From the NCBI GenBank assembly GCA_021810635.1, contig JAJZIH010000006.1:42744-106743 (forward strand): a stretch of 64,000 nt of DNA. Direction: 5' to 3'. This stretch comes from Pseudomonadota bacterium. GTDB lineage: Bacteria; Pseudomonadota; Gammaproteobacteria; JAKAQQ01. The notes under the pieces are model-generated. The model was given only the letters and a program-made list of their open reading frames with translations. It made no database searches and was not told the DNA's origin. A program made the position numbers and the translations under genes. This document shows, piece by piece, positions 26,647 to 35,943 of the stretch. The stretch's first letter is position 1. Every line of letters starts with the position of its first letter.

Positions 26647-29349
26647 TCAGCACAACCAGGGTTCGGTCTTTTCGGGGTCGAAACCGAAGCGTTTCATGGC
26701 CTCGGTCACGAGACCACTTTCGATCTGGCCCTCGAGGAAAAGCGTGTGCAAGGCGGTGAGTGCGATCGCTTCCGCGTCGACCTCGAAAAAACGGCGCAGC
26801 CGGGAACGGGTGTCGCTGCGTCCGAAACCGTCGGTTCCGAGCGATGTGAACCGCCGGGAGACGAATGGGCGAATCTGGTCGGCGTACAGGCGAACGTAAT
26901 CGCTTGCGGCAATCACCGGTCCGGACTGTCCTTCGAGCTGGTTCTCCAGATGGCTGATTCGGCGAGGACGGTCCGGATGCAGGCGGTTCCAGCGCTCGGT
27001 GGCCAGCCCGTCGCGGCGCAGTTCCGTGAAGCTGGTCGCGCTCCACACGCCGGATGCCACACCGAATCCTTCGGCCAGGAGTTGAGCCGCCCGTTCCACT
27101 TCACGGAGGATGGTTCCCGAGCCCATGAGCTGGACCGTCGGGACGGGGGAGCGGGCCTTGCCCTTCGCTCCGCGGGTGGTGGCGTCGATCGTGGCCAGGC
27201 GGTACAGGCCCTTCAGGATGCCGGCCTCCGCACCCACGGGGAGTGGCGGGTGGGTGTAGTTTTCGTTCATGGCCGTGAGGTAGTAGAACACGTTTTCCTG
27301 TTTTTCGAACATGCGCTTCAGGCCATCATGAATGATGACGGCCAGCTCGTAGGCGTAGGTTGGATCGTAGACCACACAGTTCGGAATGTTCGAGGCCAGA
27401 AGGGTACCATGGCCATCGCAGTGCTGGAGTCCTTCCCCCTCGAGCGTGGTGCGTCCGGCCGTGCCACCGATCAAGAATCCGCGGGCCCGGATGTCGCCGG
27501 CCGCCCAGGCGAGGTCGCCCATGCGCTGGAACCCGAACATCGAGTAAAACAGGAAGAAGGGAATCAGGGTGATTCCCTGGGTCGAATAAGCCGTCGCCGC
27601 CGCGATCCAGGAGGACATGGAGCCGGCTTCGGTGATGCCTTCCTCGAGAATCTGCCCCTTGCGGTCTTCGCGGTAGACCATGAGTTGCCCGGCGTCCTGA
27701 GGGACATAACGCTGACCCTCACTCGCGTAAATGCCAAGCTGCCGGAACAACCCCTCCATGCCGAAGGTCCGGGCCTCGTCCGGTACGATGGGCACGACCC
27801 GGGATCCGATCCGGGGATCGCGGGTGAGGGCCGTGAGCATCCGGACGATGGCCATGGTGGTTGAATGCTCCCGGTCCAAGGAGCCTTCGAGCTGGGTCTT
27901 GAAAATCTCGATTGAGGGAATCGCAAGGGCGTCTCCCACCGTCCGGCGGGACGGGAGGTATCCGCCGAGCTGGTGGCGGCGCTCGTGGAGGTAGCGGTGC
28001 TCGGCGGAATCCTCCGGAAACGTCAGGAAGGGAAGGGCGTCGATCTGCGCATCCTCAACCGGTAGGTTGAACCGGTCGCGGAAGGCCATGAGCTCGTCGA
28101 GCGCCATTTTTTTCTGCTGGTGGCTCGTGTTCATGCCTTCGCCCGCCCGTCCCATCCCGTATCCCTTGACCGACTTCGCGAGGATCAGGGTGGGCTGTCC
28201 GGCATGGCGGACGGCGCGATCGTAGGCGGCGAAGATTTTGACCGCGTCGTTTCCGCCGCGGTTGAGCTGCCAGATCGCCTCGTCGCTCAGGTTGGCCACG
28301 AGGGCCTTGAGTTCCGGATATTTGCCGAAGAAATGCTCGCGTACATAGGCTCCATCCTTCGACTTGAAATTCTGGTACTCGCCGTCGACGCATTCGTCCA
28401 TCCGCCGACGCAGGAGCCCGCCCGGATCGTGGCTGAGCAAGGGGTCCCAGCGGGAGCCCCAGATCACCTTGATCACGTTCCAACCCGCGCCACGGAAGAT
28501 GGCTTCGAGTTCCTGGATGATCTTGCCGTTGCCACGAACCGGCCCGTCGAGGCGCTGCAGGTTGCAGTTCACCACAAAGATCAAGTTGTCGAGCTTCTCA
28601 CGGGCGGCCAGGCTGATTCCGGCCAACGACTCGGGCTCGTCCATCTCGCCGTCGCCCAGCATGCACCAGACCTTCTGCTGCGAGGGTGGGGTGAGTCCGC
28701 GATGCTCGAGGTAGCGCAGAAGACGGGCCTGATACACCGCCTGGATGGCCCCGAGTCCCATGGAGACGGTGGGAAACTGCCAGAAGTCCCGGAACAACCA
28801 CGGGTGAGGATAGGAGGGCAGGCCGGCCAGCCCGGTCTCGCTCCTGAAATTTTCAAGCCGGGCCTCATCGAGGCGGCCCTCGAGGAAGGCCCGGGCGTAA
28901 ATGCCGGGTGAGGAGTGGCCCTGGATGTAGATGTAATCGGGCCCCCCCGGAGCTTCCGGTCCGTGCCAGAAGTGGTTGAATCCGACCTCATAGAGGAGGA
29001 GGGCCGAGGCATAGGAGGCAATGTGGCCCCCGATCCCGCTGTGAGCCCGGTTGGCGCGCACCACCATGGCCATGGCATTCCACCGGAGATAGGCTTCAAT
29101 GCGCTTTTCCAGAGCACGGTCGCCGGGATACGGGGGCTGCTGGTGGGGAGGGATGGTATTGAGGTAGGCCGTGTTGGTTGAAAGGGCTGCAGTCAAACCG
29201 GCACGGCGTGCTTCGTCGATCAGGGTCTCGAGGAGTGCGCGGGTGGAATCCAGGCCCTCATGCTCGATCAGTCCGTGCAGGGCCTCGATCCATTCGGACC
29301 GCTCTTCCGGATCCAGGGGGCGTGGAGCGGAGTCGGATGAGTCGGCCAT
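26647..29349 (-). CDS. aceE: Pyruvate dehydrogenase E1, homodimeric AceE type
   Basis: 900 residues from ATG 29349, normal for homodimeric E1 (E. coli 887). N-terminal helical part, then HSGIGGHIASYASA and YIQGHSSPGIYARAFLEGR. The thiamine diphosphate motif is GDGEMDEPESLAGI...NLIFVVNCNLQRLDGPVRGN, and the C-terminal domain starts at GFGRSDTR. It decarboxylates pyruvate and acetylates the E2 lipoyl groups. The open frame extends to 29544 but the extra residues have no counterpart. First gene of aceE-aceF-DUF302. Confidence 0.96.
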   Translation of the reverse strand: MADSSDSAPRPLDPEERSEWIEALHGLIEHEGLDSTRALLETLIDEARRAGLTAALSTNTAYLNTIPPHQQPPYPGDRALEKRIEAYLRWNAMAMVVRANRAHSGIGGHIASYASALLLYEVGFNHFWHGPEAPGGPDYIYIQGHSSPGIYARAFLEGRLDEARLENFRSETGLAGLPSYPHPWLFRDFWQFPTVSMGLGAIQAVYQARLLRYLEHRGLTPPSQQKVWCMLGDGEMDEPESLAGISLAAREKLDNLIFVVNCNLQRLDGPVRGNGKIIQELEAIFRGAGWNVIKVIWGSRWDPLLSHDPGGLLRRRMDECVDGEYQNFKSKDGAYVREHFFGKYPELKALVANLSDEAIWQLNRGGNDAVKIFAAYDRAVRHAGQPTLILAKSVKGYGMGRAGEGMNTSHQQKKMALDELMAFRDRFNLPVEDAQIDALPFLTFPEDSAEHRYLHERRHQLGGYLPSRRTVGDALAIPSIEIFKTQLEGSLDREHSTTMAIVRMLTALTRDPRIGSRVVPIVPDEARTFGMEGLFRQLGIYASEGQRYVPQDAGQLMVYREDRKGQILEEGITEAGSMSSWIAAATAYSTQGITLIPFFLFYSMFGFQRMGDLAWAAGDIRARGFLIGGTAGRTTLEGEGLQHCDGHGTLLASNIPNCVVYDPTYAYELAVIIHDGLKRMFEKQENVFYYLTAMNENYTHPPLPVGAEAGILKGLYRLATIDATTRGAKGKARSPVPTVQLMGSGTILREVERAAQLLAEGFGVASGVWSATSFTELRRDGLATERWNRLHPDRPRRISHLENQLEGQSGPVIAASDYVRLYADQIRPFVSRRFTSLGTDGFGRSDTRSRLRRFFEVDAEAIALTALHTLFLEGQIESGLVTEAMKRFGFDPEKTEPWLC

Positions 29350-29494
29350 GGGCGGGAGGTTCCTGTATGGGATCGCGGGGAGGTGACCAGATGTCGGGCC
29401 CAGCCGGAGCGACGGTCTCCACGCTTCCTCGTCCACCCGACGGTGATGGATGCTGCGCTCTTCGGCCGCGATCCCTGAAGTACCGACGCGGGAT

Positions 29495-29523
29495 ATAATC
29501 GCCCATGCCCGGGATCGAGTCAA
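29495..29523 (-). promoter_or_regulatory. Candidate promoter for aceE
   Basis: Reading the minus strand: TTGACT (29518-29523), 17 nt, GATTAT (29495-29500). The start site would be near 29488, leaving a leader of about 140 bases before aceE. The -35 box touches the end of the IS200-type relic, so the element inserted just behind this promoter or supplied part of it. Confidence 0.4.
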
Positions 29524-30016
29524 GTTGAACATTCGCCCGCGCATTTTCCTTTCTGGGCCGTAAGGCCAGGAGGGGATCGAGCGGGCTGCTTGTCCTTGCG
29601 CGGTTTTTCCTTTGTCCCCTGACGCTCTACATCACGCTGCACGGTTTCCAGCGTGACGCCATCGACGCTTCCCTCATCATACGCGCGATGCCAGAAGTAG
29701 GGCTTCCAGTAAAAAGGCTTCAGGTGTTCGGCAAATCGGTTGTGCACGCGGCGGGCGCTGGCGGTCTTCAGATTGTTGATCGGGGTGGAAATGTTGAGCG
29801 CCGGGTGGATCTCCACCAGCAAATGTACATGATCGGTTTCACCGCTGAATTCCAGAAGTGCGCATCGCCAGCCTTCCCGTATTTCCGTAAAGGCTTCACG
29901 AAGTCATCCAGTGGTTTCGTCGTCAACGTCTTGCGTCGATCTTTGGTCACGAACACGATCTGTGGTTTGAGCGAATATACCGCATGAGAGGATGATTTGT
30001 TTACTTGATTGTCCAT
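29520..30016 (-). pseudogene. IS200/IS605-type TnpA (HUH Y1 transposase) pseudogene
   Basis: From ATG 30016 the frame begins like TnpA (SSSHAVYSLKPQIVFVTKD) but a one-base shift near 29890 throws it out. The continuation in the next frame reads EIREGWRCALLEFSGETDHV, with HVHLLVEIHPALNIS and HLKPFYWKPYFWHRAY after it. The HUH motif (HVH) survives, but the catalytic tyrosine has become Asp (ETVQRDVERQG, where the family has RYVE). Two independent inactivating changes, so the gene cannot move itself. Confidence 0.85.
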
Positions 30017-30039
30017 GCGGCCAACGGTAGCATGGAACC

Positions 30040-30807
30040 ATGCAAGTACAAACCGGCTTCCGATTTCGCTGTTATCCAACCTCCGCGCAGGCGCAAGTCC
30101 TGTTGCGCTGGATGGGGTGCCAGCGGTTCATCGACAACGCCAAGGTGACGGAAGACCGGTATTACCGGAAGTTTGCCAGGAAGGCGTTGGGTTTGCCCGA
30201 GCAGTATCTGCCGGTGGACCCGCAGTACAGCCGGTCTATCCACCCGGATCTCACGCCCTGGCGCAAGGAAGTGCCTTCCCCGGTGCTGCGCCATGGCGCG
30301 GTGCGATGGCGGCAGGCATGTGCCCGATACTTCCAGGGGTTGGGCGGACGCCCGGTGATCCGAAAGAAAATCGGGCGGCAAGCCGTGTGGTTCACCTCAG
30401 AACTCTTCGCATTCAAGCCGAATCAAACCTCGCAGGAATGTGCCGAGTGTGGGTACATCCAGCCGGACAACCGGGTTTCGCAATCCGAGTTTGTCTGCCA
30501 GGCCTGCGGGCATCAGGACAATGCCGATCACAACGCGGGGCGGGCCATCGCCCGGCGGGGTGTGCGGTTGCTGCCCTCCGGCGGCTACGCGCCGAAGGAA
30601 GTCAAACGCTGCGGGATTTTTCGGCAAAAAGCCAACGAGGAAATAGCGCCGGTGCGGTCCGAATCCACACCTGGGGAGTCCATCGCAAGTCGTGTGGCCG
30701 GAAACGGTCGGACGCAGGGGACGGAACACCCTCTATCGGAGGGAAGGAACCAGGAAACTCTTTTCGTGAGAGAAGAAACCCCCGCGACAACCGTGCAGAC
30801 GGTTTAG
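30040..30807 (+). pseudogene. IS605-type TnpB with large in-frame internal deletion
   Basis: 255 codons, open. Residues 1 to about 125 are the TnpB N-terminus (MQVQTGFRFRCYPTSAQAQV through GLGGRPVIRKKIGRQAVWFT). The frame then jumps to the C-terminal zinc ribbon (SQECAECGY...CQACGHQDNADHNAG), which keeps four Cys and the RuvC-III Asp. About 240 residues are missing compared with full TnpB (around 380), including the RuvC-I Asp and RuvC-II Glu, so no nuclease activity is possible. Divergent from the tnpA relic. The 3' extension probably corresponds to the right end/omegaRNA region of the element. Confidence 0.8.
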
Positions 30808-30851
30808 CGGCGGGAGAGTTTATTCCGAACCGGTTGAGATGCCAGCCACCC

Positions 30852-31901
30852 ATGAACCTGGAAATCCGCGAACCCGATGACATGCATGTGCACCTGCGGG
30901 ACCGTGCCGTCCTGGCCCTGGTCCTGGGGCATACGGCCGCGCGTTTCCGGCGGGCCGTGGTCATGCCCAACCTGGATCCGCCGCTGGTGACGGTGCCCGA
31001 GGTGCTGGCCTACCGCGAACGCATCCGGTCCCTGGCTGCAGTCCACGGCCCTTTCGAGCCTTGGATGACGCTCTATCTCCATGCCGGGACGCAGGTGGAC
31101 GATATCGATGCCGCTGTTCGCGAACCGTCCCTCGTCGGGGCCAAGCTCTACCCTCAGGGGGTCACGACGCAGTCGGCGTCCGGCCTCTTGGATCCCTTGG
31201 CTCTTCTTCCGGTCTATGAAGCCATGGCGGAGCGTGGATTTCCGCTACTCGTGCATGGCGAAGACCCGGATCCCGCAGCCGACCCGTTTGACCGGGAAGC
31301 CCGGTTCATCGACCGCATCCTTGCCCCCCTGTGCCAGCGGTTGCCCTCATTGCGCATCGTTTTTGAGCACATCACGACGGCGCAGGCAGTGGAGTTCGTG
31401 CGTTCCGAATCCGCCCGGATGGCAGCGACAATCACACCCCACCACCTGCTTTATGACCGACGGGCACTGTTCCACGGCGGACTGCATCCGCATCTTTTCT
31501 GTTGGCCGCTCCCCAAGACGGCTGCCGACCGTGAGGCCTTGATCGATGCCGCAACGGGTGGGGAAGCGTGTTTTTTTCTGGGGACCGACAGTGCCCCGCA
31601 CCCCCGGAACCGCAAGGAGTCGGATTGCTGTCCGGCCGGGGTCTATTCTGCGCATGCCGCGCTCGAGTTTTATGCCGGGATCTTCGAGGAGCGGGGCTGC
31701 CTCGGGCGTCTCGAACGTTTCGCAAGCGAAAACGGAGCCCGGTTCTATCGCCGGCCGCTCAACTCGGGCCAACTTGTTCTGGAGAAGGTTCCCTGGCAGG
31801 TGCCGGTCTGCTACATGGTTTCACGGGACTATGCCCTGGTCCCCCTGGGGGCTGGCGAGACCCTGGCCTGGTCGGTCACCTCCCGCCGGGCGGCGCCCTA
31901 G
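30852..31901 (+). CDS. pyrC: Dihydroorotase
   Basis: 349 residues, the type II (E. coli-like) size. Metal-binding DMHVHLRD; the carbamylated lysine in AKLYPQGVTTQS; histidines in LLVHGED, FEHITT and TITPHHLLYD; the catalytic Asp region FLGTDSAPHPR. It closes carbamoyl-aspartate to dihydroorotate in pyrimidine synthesis. The frame extends far upstream through the IS605 relic, but the family start is ATG 30852. rnt follows 2 bases after the stop, suggesting coupling. Confidence 0.95.
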   Translation: MNLEIREPDDMHVHLRDRAVLALVLGHTAARFRRAVVMPNLDPPLVTVPEVLAYRERIRSLAAVHGPFEPWMTLYLHAGTQVDDIDAAVREPSLVGAKLYPQGVTTQSASGLLDPLALLPVYEAMAERGFPLLVHGEDPDPAADPFDREARFIDRILAPLCQRLPSLRIVFEHITTAQAVEFVRSESARMAATITPHHLLYDRRALFHGGLHPHLFCWPLPKTAADREALIDAATGGEACFFLGTDSAPHPRNRKESDCCPAGVYSAHAALEFYAGIFEERGCLGRLERFASENGARFYRRPLNSGQLVLEKVPWQVPVCYMVSRDYALVPLGAGETLAWSVTSRRAAP

Positions 31902-31903
31902 CC

Positions 31904-32554
31904 ATGCGGGCGATGGCCAACCGTTTTCGGGGTTTCCTGCCCGTTGTGGTCGATCTCGAGACGGGGGGCTTCGAATGCCGGACGGATGCCCTGCTCCAGA
32001 TCGGCGCGGTGATCATCACGACCGATGAAGCCGGCAACCTCGTTCCGGGAGACTCCCTGTCGCTCGAGGTTTTGCCCTTCGAGGGAGCGCGCATCCAGCC
32101 GGAGGCGCTCGCCCTGACGGGCATCGATCCCCACCATCCGCTGCGTCCCGCACTACCCGAGGGGGAAGCCCTGATTCGGCTGTTTCGCCTGGTGCGCCGG
32201 GCGCTCGTGGCCCAGGGCTGCACGAGGGCCATCCTGACCGGGCATAACGCCTTTTTCGACCTCGGCTTCCTGAACGCTGCGGTTGTCCGCAGCGGCGTCA
32301 AGCGGAATCCCTTTCATCCGTTCAGTACCTTCGATACGGTGACCCTGGCCGGCGTGCTGACCGGCCAGACGGTGTTGGCCAAGGCGGCCCAGTCCCTGGG
32401 CCTCACGTTCGACGCCTCGCACGCGCACCAGGCGCATTACGATGCCGCGCTCACGGCCCAGTTGTTCTGCCGGCTGGTCAACCGTTGTGCCGGAATCGTA
32501 GACCCGTTTCCGGAGGAGGAGGCTCAGGCGATGGGATTGGTGCCGGATCCCTGA
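31904..32554 (+). CDS. rnt: Ribonuclease T
   Basis: 216 residues. A DEDDh exonuclease: VVVDLETGGFE (first D and E), LTGHNAFFDLGFLNAA (second D) and HQAHYDAALTAQL (catalytic H and last D). RNase T trims tRNA 3' ends and matures stable RNAs. It starts 2 bases after pyrC. The last 31 bases overlap grxD on the opposite strand. Confidence 0.93.
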   Translation: MRAMANRFRGFLPVVVDLETGGFECRTDALLQIGAVIITTDEAGNLVPGDSLSLEVLPFEGARIQPEALALTGIDPHHPLRPALPEGEALIRLFRLVRRALVAQGCTRAILTGHNAFFDLGFLNAAVVRSGVKRNPFHPFSTFDTVTLAGVLTGQTVLAKAAQSLGLTFDASHAHQAHYDAALTAQLFCRLVNRCAGIVDPFPEEEAQAMGLVPDP

Positions 32555-32868
32555 ATCTTCCGTTCGAGCTCGCCGCTTCTGAGGAGTTCTTCGGCAATGT
32601 CGGCTCCCCCGATGAACTCGCCCCGGATGAACACCTGCGGAAAGGTTGGCCAGTCGCTGATGTGGGGCAGGCGGGCGCGGACGTCGGGTTCCTCGAGCAC
32701 ATCCACCCAGGAGATCTCGCGGGCACCGGCCTCGCGCAGGGCCTCGACTGCCCGTGCCGAAAATCCGCAGCGCGGAAAGTCCGGCTGACCCTTCATGAAA
32801 ATCAGGACCGGGTGGGTTGTGATCAGCTTCCGGATGTGGTCATCGGTTTCTGTTGGGGAACGGTTCAT
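32524..32868 (-). CDS. grxD: Monothiol glutaredoxin (Grx4/GrxD type)
   Basis: 114 residues from ATG 32868. The CGFS active site lies in PDFPRCGFSARAVEAL, preceded by VLIFMKGQP and followed by WPTFPQVFIRGEFIGGADI with the cis-Pro glutathione site. CGFS glutaredoxins carry 2Fe-2S clusters and act in iron-sulfur trafficking. The frame is open to 32961, but the extra residues are not family-like. Downstream of the DUF1289 gene and sodB on the same strand. Confidence 0.93.
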   Translation of the reverse strand: MNRSPTETDDHIRKLITTHPVLIFMKGQPDFPRCGFSARAVEALREAGAREISWVDVLEEPDVRARLPHISDWPTFPQVFIRGEFIGGADIAEELLRSGELERKIQGSGTNPIA

Positions 32869-32887
32869 GGACGGGGTTCTCCGAAGC

Positions 32888-33088
32888 TCAAGTCTGCCAT
32901 TCGGCGTCGGACCGGGTGGCTCGCCTGGGTAATTGTCGCATGATTTCCCGCCGTTCGGCATCGCTCAGGGTGGACCAGCGGGCAATTTCCGCGAGCGAGC
33001 GGAAGCAGCCCTGGCACCATCCCCGGAGCGGATCCAGCTGGCAGACGCCGATGCAGGGGGTTGGGATCCCCGGCCTGGTAGACGTCAC
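32888..33088 (-). CDS. DUF1289 small cysteine-rich protein
   Basis: 66 residues. The core PCIGVCQLDPLRGWCQGCFR followed by SLAEIARWSTLSDAERREIM is the DUF1289 signature, with four cysteines suggesting an iron-sulfur or zinc site. Function unknown. It sits between sodB and grxD, consistent with a redox or Fe-S setting. A second frame (32865-33095) overlaps it but lacks family features. Confidence 0.85.
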   Translation of the reverse strand: MTSTRPGIPTPCIGVCQLDPLRGWCQGCFRSLAEIARWSTLSDAERREIMRQLPRRATRSDAEWQT

Positions 33089-33094
33089 GGCGCA

Positions 33095-33679
33095 TCAGCG
33101 CGCAAATTGCTTGGCCACGAAATCCCAGTTGACGAGTTGCCAGAAGGATTCGAGATACTTGGGTCGGGCGTTCCGGTAGTCGATGTAGTAGGCGTGTTCC
33201 CAGACATCACAGGTCAAAAGCGGCCGGGCCGTCCCTTCCCGGACCGGGGTTTCGGCGTTACCCGTCTGGAGGATGTCGAACTTTCCGTTCGGCAAAAGGA
33301 CGAGCCAGGTCCAGCCGGAGCCGAACAGCGTGGCCGCCTTTTCGTTGAAAGTCTTGCGGAAGTCGTCGATCGAGCCGTACTGGCTGTTCAAGGCTCGCGC
33401 CAGTTCGCCCTTGGGTTCGGCGTGTTTCTCCGGCCCCAGCCCCTCGAAGTAGAACGTATGGTTCCATACTTGGGCCGCGTTGTTGAAAATAGGTCCCTTG
33501 GCCTTGGCGATGATTGATTCGAGCGTGGTGTCGCCAAACTCGGTTCCGGAAATGAGCTTGTTCAGATTGTCGACGTAGGCGCGATGGTGCTTGCCGTGAT
33601 GGTATTGAAGAGTCTCCCGGGAAATGCGCGGTTCCAGGGCATTTTCGGGATAGGGCAGGGGTGGCAATTCATGCGTCAT
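33095..33679 (-). CDS. sodB: Superoxide dismutase, iron type
   Basis: 194 residues. Metal ligands: His in LQYHHGKHHRAYVDNLNK, His in QVWNHTFYF, and Asp/His in LLTCDVWEHAYYIDYRN. FLxGSGWTWLV with FGSGWTW, and the QTGNAETP loop, fit Fe-SOD. It converts superoxide to peroxide and O2. AGGAGG lies before ATG 33679; the ORF is open to 33733. It has its own promoter upstream, and the DUF1289 and grxD genes follow closely. Confidence 0.96.
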   Translation of the reverse strand: MTHELPPLPYPENALEPRISRETLQYHHGKHHRAYVDNLNKLISGTEFGDTTLESIIAKAKGPIFNNAAQVWNHTFYFEGLGPEKHAEPKGELARALNSQYGSIDDFRKTFNEKAATLFGSGWTWLVLLPNGKFDILQTGNAETPVREGTARPLLTCDVWEHAYYIDYRNARPKYLESFWQLVNWDFVAKQFAR

Positions 33680-33718
33680 GGGAAACCCTCCTCGGTCGGT
33701 GGCGGGTATAGATCCTTT

Positions 33719-33747
33719 AGTGTACCGGGCCAACCCGGACCGGGCAA
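33719..33747 (-). promoter_or_regulatory. Sigma70-type promoter of sodB
   Basis: Minus strand: TTGCCC (33742-33747), 17 nt, TACACT (33719-33724). The predicted start is about 33 bases before the sodB ATG. Confidence 0.6.
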
Positions 33748-33824
33748 CCGGATTGTGCTGCCGGCTCAGGACCGTCTCCCGTTTAAAGCCGGCAGGGGAC
33801 AGGCGGCTTGCGTAAAATCATCGC

Positions 33825-34703
33825 ATGTCCCCGTTGCCCCCATTCAGTTCCGGCGTTCCTTTCCCGGCCCCCCGACTGCCGACGGACCTCGAGGCGACCG
33901 TGCGCCGTGCGCTGGAGGAAGATCTCGGTTCCGGGGACGTGACAGCGGAAACCCTGGTACCGGCCGATCACGTTGTTCGGGCCGAGCTCAGGCTCCAGGA
34001 GCCCGCTGTGATTGCAGGGATTCCCTGGTTCGAGGCGAGCTTCCGGCTGCTCGAACCCGCCCTCCGGATCCGGTGGAAGACCCAAGAGGGCGAAGAGGGG
34101 GCGGCCGGAACGATCGTTGCCGAGCTCGAAGGCCCGGCGCGTCCGCTACTCGGGGGGGAACGGACGGCCCTCAACTTCTTGCAATTGCTCTCGGGAACGG
34201 CGACCGCCACCCGGCGCTACGTGCGGGCGGTGGCAGGGACGCCGTGCCGGATTCTCGATACCCGAAAGACACTGCCCGGCCTGCGTACCGCCCAGAAATA
34301 TGCGACACGCATCGGCGGCGCCGTGAATCACCGCTTTGGCCTCTACGATGCCATCCTCATCAAGGAGAACCACCTGGCCAGCGTGGGTGGCATCCCGGTT
34401 GCCCTGGAAAAGGCCCGGCGGCGGGCGGGGGTCCCGGTCATCCTCGAGGTCGAGACCCTGGCCGAGCTCAGGGAGGCGATCGCCTGCGGCGCACCCTGGA
34501 TCCTTCTTGACAACTTCCCGCTCGACGAGATCCGCCAGGCGGTCGAGTTCACGGCGGGGCGGGCCCGGCTGGAGGCTTCGGGAGGCCTCGATCTCGAAAC
34601 CATCCGAGCCGTGGCTGAGTGCGGGGTCGATTTCATTTCGATCGGCGCACTCACCAAGCACGTGCGCGCCATCGATCTTTCACTCCGGATCGTCAGCGCC
34701 TAG
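33825..34703 (+). CDS. nadC: Quinolinate phosphoribosyltransferase (nicotinate-nucleotide pyrophosphorylase)
   Basis: 292 residues. ALEEDLGSGDVTAE opens the domain; ERTALNFLQLLSGTATATRR and ILDTRKTLPGLRTAQKYA are the substrate loops; GAVNHRFGLYDAILIKENH and VILEVETL carry catalytic Lys and Glu; ASGGLDLETIRAVAECGVDF ends the barrel. It converts quinolinate and PRPP to nicotinate mononucleotide in NAD synthesis. Standalone; divergent from sodB. Confidence 0.96.
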   Translation: MSPLPPFSSGVPFPAPRLPTDLEATVRRALEEDLGSGDVTAETLVPADHVVRAELRLQEPAVIAGIPWFEASFRLLEPALRIRWKTQEGEEGAAGTIVAELEGPARPLLGGERTALNFLQLLSGTATATRRYVRAVAGTPCRILDTRKTLPGLRTAQKYATRIGGAVNHRFGLYDAILIKENHLASVGGIPVALEKARRRAGVPVILEVETLAELREAIACGAPWILLDNFPLDEIRQAVEFTAGRARLEASGGLDLETIRAVAECGVDFISIGALTKHVRAIDLSLRIVSA

Positions 34704-35244
34704 CCGGGATTCCCTTGGTCCCCCGGGACCTGACGTGCTGGACGGGGGCACGGGGCGACCGGCTGGCGGCGGGGGCCCCAATGGAGTATTCGGTTGAGAC
34801 GGTTGGGATCGAATCCCTGGGATCAAATGCACCGCCGATCCCGATGAGCCAATTCTCGTGCTCCTCGGGCCCGGGAGCCTGGATCACGGCAGGAAACTCT
34901 CGTGGCCCGGCGGCAGCCCAAGGTGCTCGCTGTCGCCGAAATCGGATTCGGAGCAAATAACAGAAACTCTCGGAGCCCTTTGGAGGGCGGTTTCAAGGGT
35001 CTGCTTGTGCCCATCAAGCGGATTCAGGTCTTCAGATCGCAATGTCCGCTGTCGAAGGACTTTTTGCCAAAAGCGAAGCGGGGCCGGAGGGGTGGGTCCT
35101 GCCCATGACCCGTTGCGGCAGATCGTGGAGCTGGGGCAGGCGGATGTCGCCCGGTACGAGGGGCCGCCGCCGGATGAGCCGTTCGTTGTGCTCGAGCGCG
35201 ACGGGCGATTCGCCAATCTTCAATGTTGTGCGCCGGCTGGCTGG
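34704..35244. other. Gene-free region between nadC and nth
   Basis: About 540 bases with no gene I can support. One plus-strand frame near 35100-35230 (IVELGQADVARYEGPPPDEP) looks protein-like for 40 or so residues but belongs to no family I know and has no start signal. Confidence 0.4.
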
Positions 35245-35943
35245 CTATTGGGCCCGCACGGACCGGCGCGGACCACGACCGGTCTTGGCATCGAACCGGC
35301 AGAGGTCACGGATCAGGCAATCCGGGCAATCGGGTTTGCGTGACTGGCATACGTACCGACCGTGCAGGACGAGCCAATGGTGGGCGCGCGAACGGTAGTG
35401 GGCCGGGACCGTGCTCTCAAGCTTTGATTCAACGGCGCGGGGCGTCTTCCCCGGGGCGAGGCCGGTGCGGTTGACTACCCGGAATACGTGGGTGTCGACC
35501 GCGATGGTCCCGGACGCATACAGGGTATTCAGGATGACGTTGGCACTTTTGCGGCCGATCCCCGGCAACTGCATCAGCTCGGAGCGGGTTTGCGGGACCC
35601 TGCCACCGAATCGTTCGAGCAGGAGATGCGAGGTTTCGATTAGGTGGCGGGTTTTCGTCCGGTACAGGCCGAGACCGCGCAGGTGGGCCGTCAGGGTTTC
35701 GGGCCCGAGCGCCAGCAGGGCGGCGGGATCGGGTGCCGTCTGGAACAGGGAATGGGTGGCCCGGTTGACCGCGCGGTCGGTCGTCTGCGCCGACAGCAGA
35801 ACCGCCGTGAGGAGTTCAAAAGGTGAACCGTAGCGAAGCTCGGTCGTGGGATGGGGATTGGCCTTTTCGAATCGCCGGAATAGGGTTCCCACCTCGCGCG
35901 GTGACCAGGTACCGCCGGGGACGGGGCGCTGCTTTCCCGTCAC
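35245..35943 (-). CDS. nth: Endonuclease III
   Basis: 232 residues. Helix-hairpin-helix with catalytic Lys (LMQLPGIGRKSANVIL), catalytic Asp (AVDTHVFRVVNRTG), and the 4Fe-4S motif C-x6-C-x2-C-x5-C (CQSRKPDCPDCLIRDLC). A glycosylase/AP-lyase for oxidised pyrimidines. Its ATG overlaps the rsxB stop by four bases; metG-rsxB-nth is a usual gammaproteobacterial operon. Confidence 0.96.
   Translation of the reverse strand: MTGKQRPVPGGTWSPREVGTLFRRFEKANPHPTTELRYGSPFELLTAVLLSAQTTDRAVNRATHSLFQTAPDPAALLALGPETLTAHLRGLGLYRTKTRHLIETSHLLLERFGGRVPQTRSELMQLPGIGRKSANVILNTLYASGTIAVDTHVFRVVNRTGLAPGKTPRAVESKLESTVPAHYRSRAHHWLVLHGRYVCQSRKPDCPDCLIRDLCRFDAKTGRGPRRSVRAQ

Larger units (their letters stand above)
29520..30840. 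mobile_element. Defective IS200/IS605-family element
   Basis: Divergent tnpA and tnpB relics between aceE and pyrC, roughly 1.3 kb. Exact ends cannot be set because subterminal hairpins were not resolved; the right end is likely around 30790-30840, just before pyrC. Confidence 0.7.

Noticed and set aside
25924..27864. Long plus-strand frame (646 codons) across aceF and aceE
   Set aside because: Antisense to two certain genes; it is a high-GC shadow frame with low-complexity composition and no family features.
29492..29499. Plus-strand TATAAT near the aceE upstream region
   Set aside because: No -35 element at proper distance and no plus-strand gene for it to serve; the minus-strand reading gives a better promoter.
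30009..30851. N-terminal extension of pyrC through the IS605 relic
   Set aside because: PyrC homologues start at the MNLEIREPDDMHVHLRD region; the extension is an out-of-frame reading of tnpB.
34858..35343. Plus-strand frame of 161 codons overlapping the end of nth
   Set aside because: Contains a short protein-like stretch but no start signal, no family match, and overlaps a certain gene.
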